Assembly: GCA_001782805.1 (NCBI GenBank)
Contig: MFPT01000010.1
Coordinates: 1 to 8,387 of the forward strand
Direction: 5' to 3'
Origin: Candidatus Magasanikbacteria bacterium RIFCSPHIGHO2_01_FULL_41_23
GTDB lineage: Bacteria > Patescibacteria > ABY1 > Magasanikbacterales > UBA922
DNA length: 8,387 nucleotides
Shown: piece after piece, positions 6,434-8,387 of the stretch
Layout of the letters: each line of letters opens with the position of its first letter
Numbering within the stretch: position 1 is the stretch's first letter
Notes under the pieces: generated by a model
The model's input: only the letters and a program-made list of their open reading frames with translations
Told to the model about the DNA's origin: nothing
Databases searched by the model: none
Program-made: the position numbers and the translations under genes

Positions 6434-6581
6434 CCAGACAAAATAACAACTTTTAAATATCAGCCAATGCCGTTCCTCAACCGGAGGGAGGGATATGTTT
6501 TTTTAGACAAATTTGCTTTCAAATTTTCTAACAAAAATATATTCCGATTACTTTCGTTCAGTGCTTAACCGATTTGTCTGG
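6434..6581. repeat. Convergent intergenic region bounded by a 9-bp inverted repeat
   Basis: The 157 bases between pyrF and the minus-strand orphan gene contain no gene. CCAGACAAA (6434-6442), beginning at the base after the pyrF stop, is the exact reverse complement of TTTGTCTGG (6573-6581). A further AGACAAA copy at 6505-6511 could pair with the same right arm. Inside, AAATTTG (6509-6515) and CAAATTT (6520-6526) form a 7-bp hairpin. There is no clear target-site duplication. It may be paired transcript 3' ends, a tiny palindromic element, or chance. Confidence 0.3.
6473..6504 (+). terminator. Weak intrinsic terminator candidate after pyrF
   Basis: TTCCTC (6473-6478) can pair with GAGGGA (6484-6489, shown here including the G at 6484 of CGG) around a short loop, and a run of seven T follows at 6498-6504. 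An alternative stem uses CCGTT (6470-6474) with AACCGG (6479-6484), one base bulged. The T run lies 8 bases past the first stem, which is poor geometry, but the site is in the right place to end the pyr transcript. Confidence 0.35.
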
Positions 6582-6590
6582 ATTGCGGAG

Positions 6591-7307
6591 TTAATCAAGC
6601 TGTGTCGGAGGCGCATTTTGCACCAAATCTCCCGCTGACAATTTATTCTTTGGTTCATCAATGGAACTGTTAAAAGGATCAGAAACAGTAGTTTGAATCG
6701 AAGATCCAGGAAAAGGAGTCTGAGTAGTAGATGTATCGGAATGATCGTTTAAATGACTGATTGAAGTGACCGCATTCCCCGTATCATCTTGGCCATAATT
6801 ATGCGTCGCACTGACTTCGCGTTTCTGTTTTTTCTTTTTTTCCTCTTCGATATCATCGCGGATTTTTTGCATCCTATGATGCTGATCTTTATTTTCTTCC
6901 TCTTCAGTTTTAATTTGTTCAACATTATCATTGGCCGGATTTTTAGTATCATTTTTAACTACTTCACTAGCTCCGGCCAAAAATTTATAACGGTTAATTG
7001 CGTTCTTAATTGAAGTTTTGTACATCGTACTTAACATACCATCGTCTTGCATTTTGCCAAAAAAAGTTTTTTCTTTTTTGACTGTAACGCCCAAATCTTT
7101 AACTCCAACCGCCGCGCGCAAGGCAACTTTTTTTGCCACTCTGTCAGTCATCTTTCCGGTTTCAGCCATTTTGGCACGCATTGTTTTAATGAATTTTCCA
7201 TTTGACATCATGCGTTTACCGGTCGCCAAAACACTGCGTAATGGTTGTGAAACCCGTCCGGTCAAATTAATTTTATTCGGCGTTAAATTGTTGGGATCGA
7301 GTGACAT
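6591..7307 (-). CDS. Hypothetical charged low-complexity protein
   Basis: A 238-residue protein I do not recognise. Residues 1-119 are strongly basic, with probable helices rich in Lys, Arg, Met and Ala (for example KTMRAKMAETGKMTDRVAKK at 41-60). Residues 129-164 are dense in Glu, Lys and Arg, including EEEE and KKKK runs, and could form a single charged helix or coiled coil. Residues 165-238 are acidic, Ser/Thr/Pro/Asn-rich and probably disordered. No signal peptide, membrane segment or cysteine is visible. The gene starts 5 nt after the miaA stop on the same strand, so the two are likely co-transcribed. The basic N half suggests nucleic-acid or ribosome contact, but this is a guess. The even, biased coding across 238 codons and close spacing to miaA support a real gene. 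Confidence 0.75.
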   Translation of the reverse strand: MSLDPNNLTPNKINLTGRVSQPLRSVLATGKRMMSNGKFIKTMRAKMAETGKMTDRVAKKVALRAAVGVKDLGVTVKKEKTFFGKMQDDGMLSTMYKTSIKNAINRYKFLAGASEVVKNDTKNPANDNVEQIKTEEEENKDQHHRMQKIRDDIEEEKKKKQKREVSATHNYGQDDTGNAVTSISHLNDHSDTSTTQTPFPGSSIQTTVSDPFNSSIDEPKNKLSAGDLVQNAPPTQLD

Positions 7308-7312
7308 ATGTT

Positions 7313-8254
7313 TTAGTGAGATTGTTGCAAAAAAATATCAATTAACTTTTCCGTTTCATCAATTGAAGTGCACCACTTGATGCGCGGATCGCGTCGAAAC
7401 CAAGTCATTTGTCTACGCGCGTAGTGCCGTGTATCGCGTTTCAGCAATTCGATCGTTTCTTCAATAGAAACTTTACCCTCAAAATAATTTTTAAATTGTC
7501 TGTATCCAATCCCATTCATACTGGGCAAATTCCAACCATAACTTTGTTTTATTAAATTGGCAATTTCAGTCACGAGGCCGACAGTGATCATCTGATCCAC
7601 GCGCGCGTTAATGCGTTCATTTAAAACAACTTGTGGCGTAGCAATTCCAATTTGCAGTATATCAAATAATTGCACACCTTTCTTCTTTTGTCCGGAAAAC
7701 GGCTGGCCGGACAAGATGCACACTTCCAGAGCGCGGATGAGTCGACGCTTATTATGACGATCAATCACCAACGCTGCGTCCGGATCTAATTTTTCCAAAA
7801 CCTGCAATAATTCTTCATTGGTTTTTTCTTCCAGACTTTGTCGCAACTTACCATGAGCCGCAACGCGCGGTATAACAAAATTATCCACTAATGCCGAAAT
7901 ATATAGACCGGTTCCACCCACAACCATAGGCAAACGGCCATTTTTATGCGCTATTTTGGAATATTTGAGAGCTTTATCCCGAAATTCCGCCGCGGAAAAC
8001 GATTTGCCCGGATTTAAAAAATCCACCAAATGATGCGGAATTCCTTCCACAAAATACGTTCGACGCAAACCATTCCAACGCCATTCTCCTTGCACTTTGG
8101 CCGTCCCGATATTCATTTTTTGGTAAACTTGCCGAGAATCAGCGGAAATAATTTCGCCGTCATATTTCTTGGCCAGCTCAAGACCCCAACTTGTTTTGCC
8201 ACTGGCAGTTGGACCCAAAATAACAATTAATTTGGGTAAGGCTTGTGATATCAT
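7313..8254 (-). CDS. miaA: tRNA dimethylallyltransferase
   Basis: Transfers a dimethylallyl group to N6 of A37 in tRNAs reading UNN codons, the first step of i6A/ms2i6A; 313 residues, normal for the family. Visible motifs: P-loop GPTASGKT (14-21), the SADSRQVY segment (37-44) with Asp39 and Ser40 at the active site, GIPHHLVD (71-78), GGTGLY (113-118), RRLIRALEV (170-178), the IGYRQF segment (249-254), and the C-terminal RHYARRQMTWFRRD (276-289) that contacts the anticodon loop. The stretch KVQGEWRWNGLRRTYFVE (53-70) is longer than in E. coli MiaA. The start at 8254 is the only ATG ahead of the P-loop; AATAAT precedes it, with a weak GAAAG (8263-8267) upstream. The orphan gene follows by 5 nt. 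Confidence 0.97.
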   Translation of the reverse strand: MISQALPKLIVILGPTASGKTSWGLELAKKYDGEIISADSRQVYQKMNIGTAKVQGEWRWNGLRRTYFVEGIPHHLVDFLNPGKSFSAAEFRDKALKYSKIAHKNGRLPMVVGGTGLYISALVDNFVIPRVAAHGKLRQSLEEKTNEELLQVLEKLDPDAALVIDRHNKRRLIRALEVCILSGQPFSGQKKKGVQLFDILQIGIATPQVVLNERINARVDQMITVGLVTEIANLIKQSYGWNLPSMNGIGYRQFKNYFEGKVSIEETIELLKRDTRHYARRQMTWFRRDPRIKWCTSIDETEKLIDIFLQQSH

Positions 8255-8387
8255 ATTATTTCTTTCACAAAACTCATCTGGCTATGTTGAGTTGCATAAG
8301 TTAACATACATCCTGCACTCCTTGGAAACCCAAGGACTATGCAAGTACACCGACTATCGTATGGAGTAAAAGGATTTGTCAGACTGG
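8255..8387. other. Region upstream of miaA: hairpin and unidentified open frame
   Basis: No gene is recognised here. TCCTTGG (8319-8325) and CCAAGGA (8330-8336) form a 7-bp hairpin with loop AAAC, and outer TGCA arms (8314-8317, 8340-8343) can extend it. On the minus strand one frame is open from the window edge (8385) to a TGA at 8253-8251, overlapping the miaA ATG by 4 bases in the ATGA pattern. Its 44 residues, ending MSFVKEII, match no family I know and use codons unlike the neighbours. It could be the 3' end of an upstream gene cut by the window or a chance frame. Confidence 0.3.

Noticed and set aside
6484..6506. GGAGGGAGGG followed by ATG TTT TTT TAG
   Set aside because: A strong ribosome-site look-alike, but the frame codes only Met-Phe-Phe; the purine run is better explained as part of a weak terminator.
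7018..7380. 120-codon plus-strand open frame opposite the orphan and miaA genes
   Set aside because: It crosses the junction of two tightly spaced minus-strand genes and shows no recognisable motif.
1..8387. tRNA, rRNA, CRISPR arrays, insertion sequences
   Set aside because: No cloverleaf, no rRNA-like stretch, no regularly spaced repeats and no transposase were found by eye.

Overview
The window looks like a piece of a bacterial chromosome of the Patescibacteria / Candidate Phyla Radiation type. This is an inference. It rests on AT-leaning, tightly packed genes, almost no Shine-Dalgarno sites, a fermentative-type (NAD-linked) dihydroorotate dehydrogenase, and a low-complexity orphan protein beside miaA. 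miaA argues against an archaeon. TGA is used as a stop (transcarbamylase and pyrF genes), so the UGA=Gly code of some CPR lineages is excluded.

Layout. Positions 1-206 hold a GC-rich, hairpin-filled island and then AT-rich palindromes. A XerC/XerD-type tyrosine recombinase follows (207-1025). Only 4 nt later a plus-strand pyrimidine cluster begins: dihydroorotase pyrC (1030-2145), a structured 164-nt gap, a transcarbamylase (2310-3263), pyrD class 1B (3266-4180), pyrK (4203-5006), pyrE (5056-5655) and pyrF (5657-6433). A 157-nt convergent intergenic region separates it from a minus-strand pair: miaA (8254-7313), then a 238-residue orphan protein (7307-6591). The last 133 bases, upstream of miaA, hold a hairpin and an open reading frame I cannot identify.

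How it works together. The cluster covers nearly all of de novo UMP synthesis: carbamoyl transfer, ring closure (PyrC), NAD-linked oxidation to orotate (PyrD+PyrK), ribophosphate addition (PyrE) and decarboxylation (PyrF). Carbamoyl-phosphate synthase is not in the window. Two things stand out. First, PyrC, PyrE and PyrF read much more like the domains of animal CAD and UMP synthase than like Bacillus or E. coli enzymes, and the order DHOase-transcarbamylase ... OPRT-ODC copies the domain order of CAD and UMPS. Second, the transcarbamylase in the aspartate carbamoyltransferase position carries ornithine-carbamoyltransferase signatures (HCMP, NNV, AENR), with an altered substrate loop. The pathway is therefore either completed by a repurposed OTCase relative or depends on an ATCase elsewhere.

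Comparisons with human, archaeal and E. coli proteins are from memory of those sequences; no search was run.
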